A stretch of 64,000 nucleotides of DNA from Rhodopila globiformis. Lineage in GTDB: Bacteria > Pseudomonadota > Alphaproteobacteria > Acetobacterales > Acetobacteraceae. Below, in pieces: positions 52,800 through 62,504 of the stretch. The stretch's first letter is position 1. The number at the start of each line of letters is the position of its first letter. The stretch lies in NCBI RefSeq assembly GCF_002937115.1, contig NZ_NHRY01000239.1:1-64000 (forward strand), given 5' to 3'. Under the pieces are notes generated by a model, which saw only the letters and a program-made list of their open reading frames with translations, had not been told where the DNA came from and did not search any database. Position numbers and translations under genes: made by a program.

Positions 52800-53095
52800 G
52801 TCTGGATTGGCGACCGATTTTCAACACGGAGAACGACGGAGGATCACCGAGGGCCGCGAAGGGTGTGAAAGAGTCAGCCAATCACGAACGGTATGGCCGA
52901 GTGAGCCAATGATGCGGCGCAGGCCGTACGTCAGGTGCAAGGCATAAATCGCTTCGGGCACGCCCGCCGACGCTGCGAAACGCTTTGATCGCCAACCCAG
53001 GGGTGCGGTGGGCCGATTCCCGGGTCGCCAGCAAGGTCGGGTCTCCGTGGCACTTCGTGGTCCTCCGCGTTCTCCGTGTTGAAAATCAAGTAAGA
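52800..53095. repeat. Intergenic repeat family R3, copy 2
   Basis: Left arm ttcaacacggagaacgacgg, then gatcaccgagggccgcgaag; right arm cgtggcacttcgtggtcctc, then gcgttctccgtgttgaa. Arms are inverted relatives of each other, and flanking text also matches copy 1 at 18808-19066. Confidence 0.7.
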
Positions 53096-53249
53096 ATGCG
53101 CAGGTACGAACGGTTCCGGGGAGGCACTGCCGCCGCCCACCACGGCTTCAGCCCCAGTCTCCATCCCATGCCGATGATGGCCAGGGCCAAAGGCGAAGCG
53201 CCTTCTGCCCCATCCAACGGGGGCGGCATTTCCGGCGCGCTGTAATACG

Positions 53250-53768
53250 GTTCCCGGGAAGCATTGTCGGTTTCGTCGCTCTTCAGGCCAACGCAGGCCG
53301 CGCCAACTATCGCGGGAAGACGGCGAGAGTTTCCCAGGTGCCGTATGATACCAACCCGCATAAGAAATCACCCATCCGCGGCCACCAAGCACTCTTCATC
53401 CGGGGTCGGAAGGCAACGTCGGTGAGTAATTCTTTATGCGGGTTGGTATGAGAGGCTGTCACCCGGCCGTACGGCGGCGGGTGCCTCGGTATCTTGGCGG
53501 CTTGGCGTCTTGGCGTTGACAGGAACCGCGCAGCCGCTCCCGGCGGTGATGGGTGCGCAACACCGGAGGCCGGTGGGGTTGATTCCACCGCTAAAGCGCC
53601 AAGACGCCAGGTTCATGGCCATCAGGCCGCCGCCTGCCGCGATCGATGGCATGATACCGTTCCCGGGAAACATCGTCGGTTTCGTCACTCTTCAGGCCAA
53701 CGCTTCAGGCCAGCGCAGGCCGCGCCAACTGTCGCGGGAAGACGCCAGAGTTTCCTGGGTGCCCTATA
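53250..53768. repeat. Pair of about 100-bp direct repeats
   Basis: Copy A (53250-53348) and copy B (53659-53768) share the blocks ttcccgggaa, cgtcg-rich text, ttcaggccaacgc, aggccgcgccaact and agagtttcc. Copy B carries a short internal duplication (cttcaggcca). Confidence 0.7.
53348..53449. mobile_element. MITE-like element, about 100 bp
   Basis: ataccaacccgcataa (53348-53363) and its exact complement (53434-53449) flank 70 bases that begin and end with further imperfect complementarity. A TA lies at each edge, as expected for IS630/Tc1-type insertion. It abuts direct-repeat copy A and is absent from copy B. Confidence 0.5.
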
Positions 53769-53973
53769 ACAGGCACTTCTCAGTGGCCCTCCACGGCCCT
53801 CAGCTTTCCTCTGTGGTTACATGTCAGGACGATCCACCCGCACGCCCGCCGTCAATGACCCTCAATCAGCTGAAACGCAGGCACAGCCCGTCCACACCGC
53901 CGACGCTCAAACCATCGGCCGCCTCTGAATGAAGGGCCACAATCAAACAGGCCATCACCAGTCAAACAGGCTC

Positions 53974-55206
53974 TCAACCACGCCCCCCAGGCCATACCGC
54001 ACTGACATCGAACTCAATCAACTCCACCTTCGAGTTACGCTTGCGCATCGGCCGGCAGGCGATCGAGCGGAAGCCGATCCGCTCCAGCATGGCGGCATAC
54101 AGCCGCTCCACCGGAAGCAGGACGCGATAGAACGTCGAATTCCCAACGATGTAATGGATCTCCGCGTCACGCGACAGCATTGTCGTGACGTTCTGCAAAT
54201 GAACCCACATGTCGCCGAAATACTTCGCGATATAGTTGGCAAGGATACCGCCATTCCGGTTGCCGGCATCGGCGACAAGATCGAGGACCCGGCCGAGTTC
54301 CGCGTGCTCGAACGCCTCCGCCGGACGCTTCCAGGCCGCCAGGCGGCTCGTCGCCGTGCCCCAGGTGCCGCCAATGGCGCTCCAGTCCAGCGCGCCGGCA
54401 TCGTGCCCGTTGGCGAGGAAGCCGAGCCAGTACATGTACGGCCGAAGCTCCCGGATGTACGACATGCGGTTGACATAGGGTGGCGAGGTGACGACGCGGT
54501 CGAACAGGCCGTCATACGGCAGCGGCGCGCGGGCATCGGCCAGGATGACCTCGGCCGCGCCGGGCGGGTTTTCGCCGGCGCCGTGCAGGACCAGCGCGAC
54601 GGCCTCGGCAAACACCTGCCCCCGATCGCGGCCCGGCGCGGACGCCGCGGGCGGGCTGAACGACATCGACTGGTGATTGAACGCGGCATTCGACAGCGCG
54701 ATCAGGGTGCGGCAGAACGCGACCAGCAGCAGAGTCCGCGGCTGGGACTGCGGCTCCGTGACGTGATCGATCGCGGCCTTCAGCAGCTGCAGGAAATCGA
54801 GTTCCTGCGGATTCCACCAGCGCTCGATACGGTGGATCGGCGGCGCCGGCACCGGCGGCAGCGCATCGCGGGCGACGAGCCGCAGGGCCCGGCCGCAGGC
54901 GTCGCGCGTGGCGGCTATCGTTGCGCCAGTATATCGGTCTGTCTTCGCCCGGCCGAACCACACCAGGAACGGATTGATATCGGTGGTAACGGCCTGGTGC
55001 CCGTGGCAGGCGGCGCTCAGCGCCGTGGTGGCCGTGCCGCAGAACGGGTCGAGGATCCGCATGGGATGGTCGCACCGGGCGATCAGTTCCTCGACGATCC
55101 TGACCGAGTAGGCCGGCGTAAGGCGCAGCCAACCGTGGCGGCCGCTCTGCGCGTTGAATTTGTGCGTATAGTCGGCCCTCTGGCGCAGGGTGGCTCTGAC
55201 GGTCAC
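53974..55206 (-). CDS. Orphan DNA methyltransferase (SPPY type)
   Basis: A 410-residue SAM-dependent DNA methyltransferase. Motif I is DPFCGTATTALSA (from Asp53) and motif IV TSPPYVNRMSY (240-250), the class that makes N4-methylcytosine or N6-methyladenine. The long middle segment (about 80-235) probably carries target recognition. Start is set at GTG 55206 because the frame upstream runs into the tRNA gene. No restriction partner is adjacent. It may guard against an enzyme encoded elsewhere or act in regulation. Confidence 0.85.
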   Translation of the reverse strand: MTVRATLRQRADYTHKFNAQSGRHGWLRLTPAYSVRIVEELIARCDHPMRILDPFCGTATTALSAACHGHQAVTTDINPFLVWFGRAKTDRYTGATIAATRDACGRALRLVARDALPPVPAPPIHRIERWWNPQELDFLQLLKAAIDHVTEPQSQPRTLLLVAFCRTLIALSNAAFNHQSMSFSPPAASAPGRDRGQVFAEAVALVLHGAGENPPGAAEVILADARAPLPYDGLFDRVVTSPPYVNRMSYIRELRPYMYWLGFLANGHDAGALDWSAIGGTWGTATSRLAAWKRPAEAFEHAELGRVLDLVADAGNRNGGILANYIAKYFGDMWVHLQNVTTMLSRDAEIHYIVGNSTFYRVLLPVERLYAAMLERIGFRSIACRPMRKRNSKVELIEFDVSAVWPGGRG

Positions 55207-55277
55207 GACTGGGCGGCTCCGGGGCGAGCGGGCATGGCCGAGGCCACGGGAAGACGCATCCGATCTGCCGGCCGGGA

Positions 55278-55352
55278 TGGTAGCGGCGGGCGGATTTGAA
55301 CCACCGACCAAGGGATTATGATTCCCCTGCTCTACCGCTGAGCTACGCCGCC
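55278..55352 (-). tRNA. tRNA-Met (anticodon CAT), elongator-like
   Basis: A full cloverleaf: acceptor GGCGGCG/CGCCGCT, D arm GCTC/GAGC, anticodon stem GGGGA/TCCCT with loop ATCATAA, T arm GGTGG/CCGCC with TTCAAAT, and encoded CCA. G1-T72 is a wobble pair. The GAATCATAATC context is that of elongator Met; an Ile(CAT, lysidine) identity cannot be fully excluded. Confidence 0.93.
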
Positions 55353-55395
55353 ATCCAACGGGAGGACGGCGAAATACGCGCCTGATCGCCCGGCG

Positions 55396-56193
55396 TCAAC
55401 CGTCTCGTGCCAACGTCTGAACCCCCAGCAGCCGCACCAGGGTGCCGTCGTCCGCCTGGCCGGTAACCGCTTCCGGCCGCCAGTGCCGCTGGAATGCCCG
55501 CAGCACGCTGGACAGGGCGGGATCGAGCGCCCCCTCCGGTGCCACCTTGTAGCCGATGTCCGCCAGGGCGGCGCGCACCGGACGCAGCGTCACGGCGTCG
55601 CGAATCGCGCCGGTGGTGCCCAGGTCGATCGCGTCCGCGGGCCACAGGCCGACGCCGTTCTCGGCCAGCGCGCGCCAGTCGAACCGCTCGCCGGGATCCT
55701 GCTTGCGATCGGGGGCGACATCGCTGTGGCCGACGACGTTGCGCTGCGGGATGGCATGGCGCGCCAGGATCGACAGGCACAGGTCGCACACCGCGGCCAG
55801 CTGCAGCACCGGAAAGTCCCGGTAGCCGAACTCATGCCCGGGGTTGACGATCTCGATGCCGATGGAGCGGCCGTTCAGCGCGCTGCTGCCGCGCCAGTGG
55901 GAGACACCGGCGTGCCAGGCGCGGCGCTGTTCGGGCACCAGGCGCAGGATGGTGCCGTCCTCGTCCACCACGTAGTGCGCCGAGACCTGCGCCTGCGGGT
56001 CGCGCAGGCGGTCGATCGCCGCCCGGGCGGTCTCCATGCCGGTGTAGTGCAGGATCAGCATGTCGACCGGCTCGGCCCGCTCGTCGTGGTTCGGGCTCGG
56101 CAGGTCGACCATCGGTAGGCCGGTGGCCAGCAGGGCAGGCCGCACGGCCCGCAGCGGTGGAACCGCCCGCAACCGGGGCGGCGTGCGGGTCAC
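55396..56193 (-). CDS. ampD: N-acetylmuramoyl-L-alanine amidase, AmpD type
   Basis: A 265-residue zinc amidase. Zinc ligands are in DMLILHYTGM and NVVGHSDVAPDRKQDPG, and the C-terminal 65 residues form a PG_binding_1 domain. AmpD cleaves anhydro-muropeptides in recycling; with a peptidoglycan-binding domain and no clear signal peptide, location is uncertain. The GTG start overlaps the djlA stop (GTGA). ATG 56112 is an alternative. Confidence 0.9.
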   Translation of the reverse strand: MTRTPPRLRAVPPLRAVRPALLATGLPMVDLPSPNHDERAEPVDMLILHYTGMETARAAIDRLRDPQAQVSAHYVVDEDGTILRLVPEQRRAWHAGVSHWRGSSALNGRSIGIEIVNPGHEFGYRDFPVLQLAAVCDLCLSILARHAIPQRNVVGHSDVAPDRKQDPGERFDWRALAENGVGLWPADAIDLGTTGAIRDAVTLRPVRAALADIGYKVAPEGALDPALSSVLRAFQRHWRPEAVTGQADDGTLVRLLGVQTLARDG

Positions 56194-56981
56194 AGCCCGC
56201 GTTCCCGCTTGATGCGGTCCCACGCGGCGTTGATGCGCGCCACCTTCTCACTGGCGCGGGCGATGAAATCCGGCGGTACGCCGCGGGAGACGAGCGTATC
56301 GGGATGATTCTCCCGCATCAGGCGCTTCCAGGCCGCGCGCAGCTGCTCCCCGGTGGCGGAGCGGGACACGCCGAGCTCCAGGTACGGGTCGTTCTCCTCG
56401 ACCGGGACGGAGCGCTGCTGCTGCGCCCGCTCGCCGCCGGCGCGTTCCCATGCCCGCTGGTCCAGGCCGAAGCGGCGGTGCACGCGGCGCAGGTACTCCT
56501 GCTCCCGCATGTTCAGCGGGCCGTCGGCGCGGGCGATGGCGAACAGCGAGCTCAGCACCTGCTCCAGCATCACGTGGTTGTCGTTGAAGGCCTCGCCGAG
56601 CTGGGCGGCGAACGGCTCAAACGATTCAGGGCTGTCGCGGGCCTGGTCGAACAGCCGGCCGATGCCGCGCGCCGAGGCGGGCGGGATGCGGAAATGCCGT
56701 TTGAACGCGTCGATTTCCAGCCGCGTCACCGGCCCGTCGACCTTGCACAGCTTGGCGGCCAGCACGGTGACGGTGATGGCGAAGACCTCATCCCGCCGTC
56801 CCAGCATGCCGGCGAAGCGCGCCGGATTGAGCGTCGACGTGAAGTCGAACGAGCGGCGGGCGCCCGTGGACACCGAGCCGGTGTCGGCCGCATGCCCGAG
56901 TGCGGCGCCGATGACCGCGCCATACGGACCGCCGACAAAAAAACCCGCGGTGCCGCCGATGATCTTACCCCAGAAACTCAT
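56190..56981 (-). CDS. djlA: DjlA-like protein (TerB plus J domain)
   Basis: A 263-residue protein. A short glycine-rich hydrophobic N-terminus (GGTAGFFVGGPYGAVIG) may anchor it; a TerB-like helical domain spans about 50-180 (FAITVTVLAAKLCKVDGPVT); the C-terminal J domain has YLELGVSRSATGEQLRAAWK and the HPD of RENHPDTLV. It should stimulate DnaK. It is coupled to ampD by a four-base overlap. Confidence 0.9.
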   Translation of the reverse strand: MSFWGKIIGGTAGFFVGGPYGAVIGAALGHAADTGSVSTGARRSFDFTSTLNPARFAGMLGRRDEVFAITVTVLAAKLCKVDGPVTRLEIDAFKRHFRIPPASARGIGRLFDQARDSPESFEPFAAQLGEAFNDNHVMLEQVLSSLFAIARADGPLNMREQEYLRRVHRRFGLDQRAWERAGGERAQQQRSVPVEENDPYLELGVSRSATGEQLRAAWKRLMRENHPDTLVSRGVPPDFIARASEKVARINAAWDRIKRERGL

Positions 56982-57046
56982 CCGCTGCCGTTACCATGCC
57001 GGACCCTGCCGGAGCAAAGCACGAACGGTGGAAAAGCGACAGGGTT

Positions 57047-57586
57047 TCAGTGCCGCAGCAGCGCCGGGTCCTGCAACCGCGTGTCCTGGCCGCGCACCGG
57101 ATCGGCGATCGCCGCCTCCAGGCTCTGCGCGCCTTTCCATTCGTGCGCCGGGCGGGCCTGCTCGCCGGGGACGATCTGGTCGATTCCCCAGTAGATTTCC
57201 AGCCGGTGGCCGTCGGGGTCGCGGAACTCCACCGCGATCTGCACGCCGGCGCGGCGGCGGCCGTCGAAGTCGATTGGCACGGCGTGGGCGCGCAGGTGCG
57301 CCCGGGCGCGGACCACGTCGTCCAGAGTCGGGACCTCGAACGCCATGTGGTGCATGCCGCCGCCGGCGGGATTGGCCTCGGTCGCCTGGAACAGGGCGAT
57401 GCCGTGGTGGTCGTTGTTGCAGCGCAGGAACACGGCGCCGCCGGGCATCATGTCCTGATTGTAGATGTCGGAAACCTGGAAGCCGAGGATGTCAGTGTAG
57501 AAGCGCATCGAACGTTCGATGTCGCGGACATACAGGGCGACATGGCCGATCTTTCCGATCTGAAAAGGAACTCCTGTGGCTGTCAT
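57047..57586 (-). CDS. VOC-family (glyoxalase/extradiol dioxygenase fold) protein
   Basis: A 179-residue protein with two beta-alpha-beta-beta-beta modules. Likely metal ligands are His in IGHVALYVRD, His in GGMHHMAFEVP and Glu in HRLEIYWG, the layout of type I extradiol dioxygenases. GGGAGG precedes the ATG. The substrate is unknown; the DHHGIALFQ segment argues for a real enzyme. It is transcribed alone. Confidence 0.85.
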   Translation of the reverse strand: MTATGVPFQIGKIGHVALYVRDIERSMRFYTDILGFQVSDIYNQDMMPGGAVFLRCNNDHHGIALFQATEANPAGGGMHHMAFEVPTLDDVVRARAHLRAHAVPIDFDGRRRAGVQIAVEFRDPDGHRLEIYWGIDQIVPGEQARPAHEWKGAQSLEAAIADPVRGQDTRLQDPALLRH

Positions 57587-57658
57587 GGTGATTTTCCTCC
57601 CGTTGCGCCCTTATATCATGGGTTCTAGCCTACGGTTGGCAGTGACGGAGGGGTGATG

Positions 57659-58459
57659 ATGGACGCCATGACGCAACGCCGGGTCAATGCCGGGGAGCGG
57701 GAGCGGCTGCGCATCCGGGACGGCGCCTTCACCGGGCCGACCGCCGGGCTGGCGCCGGGGCATGTGCAGGCGAACCTGGCGATCCTGCCGCGGGCGCTGG
57801 CGCACGACTTCCTGCGCTTCGCCCAGGCCAATCCGAAGCCGTGCCCGGTGCTGGCGGTGTCGGAGCCGGGCGATCCGCGGCTGCCGACCCTGGGCGCGGA
57901 CCTGGATATCCGCACCGACGTGCCGCGCTACCGCGTGTGGCGCAACGGCGAGTTGGTGGCGGAGCCGACGGATCTGCGCGACGTTTGGCGCGATGACCTG
58001 GTGACCTTCGCCATCGGCTGCTCGTTTTCCTTTGAAGAGGCACTGATCGACGACGGCATCGAGATCCGCCACATCACCGTCGGCTCCAACGTGCCGATGT
58101 ACCGGACCAATATTCCCTGCGTGCCGGCGGGCGTGTTCAGCGGGCCGCTGGTGGTGTCGATGCGGCCGATGAAGCCGGCGGATGCGATCCGAGCGGTGCA
58201 GATTACGTCACGGTTCCCGTCGGTGCACGGCGCGCCGGTGCACCTGGGGTTCCCGGCCTCAATCGGCATTGCCGACATCGGCAAGCCCGATTACGGCGAT
58301 CCGGTGCCTATCGGGCCGGAGGAGATGCCGGTGTTCTGGGCGTGTGGGGTGACGCCGCAAGCGGTGGTGGCGCAGGTGCGACCGGAATTCTGCATCACCC
58401 ACGCGCCCGGCAGCATGCTGGTCACCGACCTGCGGAATACCACGCTGTCGGCGCTTTAG
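57659..58459 (+). CDS. UPF0317/DUF1445 putative hydro-lyase
   Basis: A 266-residue protein of the family whose animal relative forms the N-terminal part of D-glutamate cyclase. It shows [33 protein letters not shown] and RNIPC-like [16 protein letters not shown] lies right before tandem GTG/ATG/ATG codons; ATG 57659 is chosen. A DUF4392 gene, the other half of that cyclase, follows after a repeat block, so both may act in D-glutamate or related acid metabolism. Confidence 0.88.
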   Translation: MDAMTQRRVNAGERERLRIRDGAFTGPTAGLAPGHVQANLAILPRALAHDFLRFAQANPKPCPVLAVSEPGDPRLPTLGADLDIRTDVPRYRVWRNGELVAEPTDLRDVWRDDLVTFAIGCSFSFEEALIDDGIEIRHITVGSNVPMYRTNIPCVPAGVFSGPLVVSMRPMKPADAIRAVQITSRFPSVHGAPVHLGFPASIGIADIGKPDYGDPVPIGPEEMPVFWACGVTPQAVVAQVRPEFCITHAPGSMLVTDLRNTTLSAL

Positions 58460-58496
58460 GCGCATTGGGCGGCACCCCGTGCGTATCAGGACAGGC

Positions 58497-58896
58497 CGGC
58501 TGGCGGAGCAAGGTCGTATTATCCCCATCGTCATGGCCGGGCGTGCCCCCAAGGCTAACAGGATAATGGGGCAGGCGGAGCGAGGTCGTCCCTCTATCGT
58601 CATGGCCGGGCGTGTCCCTACGCAATGCACACATCCTGGAAACGAGTCGGAAATGACCGTAAAATCAAGTGCTTGCCTGGGCGCCAAGAGCGTTCCCCCA
58701 TCGTCATGGCCCGGCTTGTCCGGGCCACCTATTCCAGCACTTGTGCCGCGACAGGTGGCCCGGACAAGCCGGGCCATGACGAAAGGGAAACGCAGCGGCG
58801 GACCGTTTCCGAGATGTGTGCATCCCGTAGGGCGTGTCCCGGCCATCCGCGCTTCGGCGGCGGGGGGTGGATGGCCGGGACACGCCTGGCCATGAC
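58497..58896. repeat. Array of R1 and R2 palindromic repeats between the two cyclase-like genes
   Basis: Contains short R2 copies (near 58530 and 58597), a perfect 30-bp R1 stem (58701-58730 with 58753-58782, conserved 22-base loop), and a full R2 hairpin (about 58817-58896). The last bases, ccatgac, supply the ATG proposed for the next gene. Confidence 0.85.
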
Positions 58897-59869
58897 GGAG
58901 AGAGAACGGTCGCGGCCGCTGGATCCTTTTCCGGGCTCGCCTCATGCGCATGGGCCGGCATCCGGCACGCGGACGCGGATCGACCGGATCGAGGCGGTGA
59001 TCCACCGCGATGTCGGCCGCGGCATGGCGCCCGTGTTCCAGGCGGCACGCGGCGGACTGTGGCGGGCGGCCCGCGCGCTGGCGGCGGCGGAGGCGCCGCG
59101 CATCGGCCTGATCACCGGGTTCTTCGTCCCCGGCGGCGACCCGCCCGCGGCCGAGACGGATGGTCCGGCCGGCGCCGCGCTGCTGGTCCGCGGCTTCGCC
59201 GGCGCCGGGGTGCGCTGCCGCCTGGCCACGGATGCGGCGTGCGAGTCCGCCTGCCGCGTGGCGCTGGACCAGGCGGGCGCCGAGGCGACGCCGATTGACG
59301 CGGTGGCGCCGGAGGAACCGGTGGACGCGGTGATCGAGCGCTGGCGGCAGGACGGCATCGACTGGGTGATCGCCATCGAGCGCTGCGGGCCGGGCGCCGA
59401 CGGCCGGCCGCGGAACATGCGCGGTACCGACATCTCTGCCCATACCGCGCCACTGGACCGCCTGTTCAGCGCCGCTCTCTGGCAGACGATTGCCATCGGC
59501 GACGGCGGCAACGAGCTTGGCATGGGCAGCGTGCCGCGGCCGGTGATCGCGGACAACGTGCCGGTGGGGGAGGCCATCGGCTGCGTCGTGCCGGCGGATC
59601 ATTTGATCGCGGCGGGGGTGTCGCACTGGGGCGCCTACGCCGTGCTGGCGGCGCTGGCGCTGCTGCGGCCGGACTGGGCGGCGGCGATGCTCGCGGGCCT
59701 GGACCCGGACCTGGACAGCGCGGTGATCGACGCGATGGTGCGGGACGGGCCGGTGGTCGATGGCGTGACGCTGCGGCGGGAGCAGACGATCGATGCGATG
59801 GACATGGCGGTGCATCGGGAGGTCATGGCGGCGGTGCGCAGCGTGTGCGTCTCGCCGAACAATCGCTGA
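58892..59869 (+). CDS. DUF4392 glutamate cyclase-like protein
   Basis: A protein of up to 325 residues with RIEAVIHRDVGRGMAPVFQA, PRIGLITGFFVPGGDPPAAE, AIERCGPGADGRPRNMRGTD and GDGGNELGMGSV, the DUF4392 signature found in the C-terminal part of mammalian D-glutamate cyclase. The ATG at 58892 lies inside the repeat and has no SD; the first conserved residues begin about 25-30 codons later, so the true start is uncertain and a GTG within that stretch is possible. Confidence 0.82.
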   Translation: MTERERSRPLDPFPGSPHAHGPASGTRTRIDRIEAVIHRDVGRGMAPVFQAARGGLWRAARALAAAEAPRIGLITGFFVPGGDPPAAETDGPAGAALLVRGFAGAGVRCRLATDAACESACRVALDQAGAEATPIDAVAPEEPVDAVIERWRQDGIDWVIAIERCGPGADGRPRNMRGTDISAHTAPLDRLFSAALWQTIAIGDGGNELGMGSVPRPVIADNVPVGEAIGCVVPADHLIAAGVSHWGAYAVLAALALLRPDWAAAMLAGLDPDLDSAVIDAMVRDGPVVDGVTLRREQTIDAMDMAVHREVMAAVRSVCVSPNNR

Positions 59870-59884
59870 GGGAAAGAACATCGC

Positions 59885-60403
<519 letters not shown>

Positions 60404-60650
60404 CCAAGCGCGTGCCCGGCCCGCGGGGCGGGAATGGTCCGGAGGCTCTGCCGGGCGGATGGCCAGCAAGTGGCCTCACATCGTGTCTGCAAACGGCTGA
60501 AATTCTGGTTTCGAGTTTCCGTCTCGACGTCGTGAGGGGACGAGGCTTGGCAGGCTTCCGTATACAAGCGGCGTAAGACGTAATCTTATTATGGTTTTCT
60601 TTCAAAAGCCAGGTTAAGATAGCCTTCAATGCTCCCTTGTGGAGGTTTGC
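60404..60650. other. AT-richer gap upstream of the Fic pseudogene
   Basis: The right half (about 60550-60630) is AT-rich and probably held the Fic promoter. GGAGG ends the gap. Confidence 0.4.
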
Positions 60651-61898
60651 TTGAAGCGGGCTGATCTATCCCCCGCGGTGCAGCAATTGCTCCGACGACT
60701 ACCGGAGCCCTATGCCAACCAGACGGTGCGACGCCGGCGCCGCCCCCGTTGGAGCCACCTTCCATCCTCGCCGTGGCAGATCGTCATGCGAGCGCCATGG
60801 CGGCGCTGGTCCGGATCGAGACCATTGTCGCCGAAATGCGTGATCCCTGGCTCGTCAGCCGCGTGCTGCCCAGGCGGGAAGCGGTCAGCAGCGCCGCGAT
60901 CGAGGGCACCAACACCATGCTTGACGAACTCCTTGCGGTCGAGGAAGGGGCGGAGGGGGACGACGACGAACGCCGCCAGGCTGCCGTGCAGGTGAGGAAC
61001 TATGCCCTCGGCCTTGAGGCGCTTCTGCCGGAAGCAAAGCGGCAGGGGCCGGTTGTCTTCACCCTTGACCTCATCCGCGCCCTGCACCGCGTCGTCATGG
61101 GAGGCGACAGCACGTACCAGGATTCCCCGGGGGTTGTTTCGAAGTCGTGTGGTCTCGATCGGCGGCGGGGGGAATATTGCCTATTCCACCTACGATCCCG
61201 CGCCGCCTGTGGACGTCGCGGCCTGCCTCCAGGACACGATCGCCTACATGCGTGGCGATGGATACGAGGCTGTTCATTCGAGCATTCTCATGCGCATGGC
61301 CGTGGCGCATGCACATTTCGAAGCCGCGCACCCCTTCAGGGACGGCAATGGCCGCGCGGGGCGCCTGCTGCTGCTGCTGCTGATGATGGCCGCGGAGGGG
61401 CATGTCCCGCTCTATCTTTCCCCATATATCAAGGCGAACAAGACCGCCTGCCATGCAGCCCTGAAGGCTGCGCAGCAGAGGCTTGACTGGCAGACGATGA
61501 CGGGCTTCTTCGCGGATGCCCTCGTCGGCACGGTCGATGAGCTTCCGGCAAGCCGCCGCGCGCTCCAGGAACTGGGGGAAAGCTGGTCGGCGCGCCGCCG
61601 GTTCCGGGCCGGTTCGGCGTCGCTTCGTGCGCTGCCCCTGCTGCTGGACTACCCGGTGATCACGATCGGCCGCTTGGCGTCGGAACTTTCAGTCAGCTGG
61701 GCGCAGGCCTCGGCGGCGGTCGCGCAACTCGTCGCTGCAGGCATCTTACGGGAACGCACCGGCTACCGCCGGAACAGGCTGTTCGCGGCGAGCGAGGTTC
61801 TGGCGCTGATCAACCGCCCGTTCAGCGTGGAACCCATTGTCGGGGACGACGATGGCGGCGCGGGCTCCAGGGGCGGGGTATCGGGGAGCCAGGGCTGA
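60651..61898 (+). pseudogene. Fic-domain protein gene with two compensating frameshifts
   Basis: Reads LKRADLSPAVQQLLRRLPEP from TTG 60651, loses frame near 60722 (one base apparently missing after NQ), continues in a second frame with AVSSAAIEGTNTMLDELLAV, then returns to the first frame at a ccccggggg run (61125-61133, one base extra). The last part has the intact Fic motif HPFRDGNGRAGR and a winged-helix C-terminus. Intact relatives AMPylate proteins and carry the inhibitory SAIEGT-type helix at the N-terminus. As written no full product is made. Confidence 0.85.
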
Positions 61899-61976
61899 CG
61901 CGGCGGAACACGCGGCCGTGTCGGCGTATGGCGTCGGCCATAGCAGGATCAGGCCGAGGTGCGCATCGCGCGGCAA

Positions 61977-62504
61977 TCATTGCTGCGCCTCTGGATCGAT
62001 CTTCTGTAGTTTCGTCAGGTCGAGAGCCAGCGTCGGGGTGCCCACGGGTAGCCGGGTAAATCCGTGATAAAGATAGTAAGCTTCGGCTGCCGCCGACAGG
62101 GCGTGGACAATCACCAGCCGCGCAGCGACCTGACTGGACGCGAGAGCCGATCGGCGTATGACCTCGGCGAGGAGCGCCTGGCCCAGTCCTTTGCCTTGCC
62201 ACGCCCTGTCAATCGCAAGTCTCCCGAACACGACGGCCGGAATCTGCCGCGGCATATTCCGCCGCACCGGGGCCGTGACCTCCGCCGCGAGGATTTGTCC
62301 CATGCTCAGAGCGAAGTAACCGGCGACCCGGTGCGAGCCGGCCTGGCAGACGACATAGGTGCGACTGGCGCCCAGTTGCATGTTTTCCCAGGTGCGCTGC
62401 CGCAGCCAGTCGTCGAGAACCGGTTCGCCGGACTCGAACTGCGACCGGTCGTGGGCTTCCGTCAACAGAACGGGCGGCGCGAAGGCTGGCGCCGGTTCAG
62501 CCAC
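61977..62504 (-). CDS. TacT-like GNAT acetyltransferase toxin
   Basis: A 175-residue GNAT protein. It has FGRLAIDRAWQGKGLGQALL (acetyl-CoA loop), the substrate-side segment SRTYVVCQAG, and AAEAYYLYHGFTRLP. TacT-type toxins acetylate aminoacyl-tRNA. GTG 62504 is chosen since it overlaps the antitoxin stop (GTGGCTGA); a TTG at 62528 is possible. The DUF1778 partner supports the assignment. Confidence 0.85.
   Translation of the reverse strand: MAEPAPAFAPPVLLTEAHDRSQFESGEPVLDDWLRQRTWENMQLGASRTYVVCQAGSHRVAGYFALSMGQILAAEVTAPVRRNMPRQIPAVVFGRLAIDRAWQGKGLGQALLAEVIRRSALASSQVAARLVIVHALSAAAEAYYLYHGFTRLPVGTPTLALDLTKLQKIDPEAQQ

Larger units (their letters stand above)
52474..53973. other. 1.5-kb non-coding stretch of repeats
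   Basis: Holds R3 copy 2 (about 52800-53095), a pair of about 100-bp direct repeats (53250-53348 and 53659-53768) and a MITE-like element at the end of the first of these. A run of eight G occurs near 52643. No gene is supported. Confidence 0.65.

Noticed and set aside
53974-55311. Longer methyltransferase starting at 55311
   Set aside because: That N-terminus (MVGGSNPPAA) is translation of the tRNA T-arm; GTG 55206 is the better start.
52474-55352. Prophage or integrative island at tRNA-Met
   Set aside because: No integrase, no phage structural gene and no visible tRNA-end duplication in the window.
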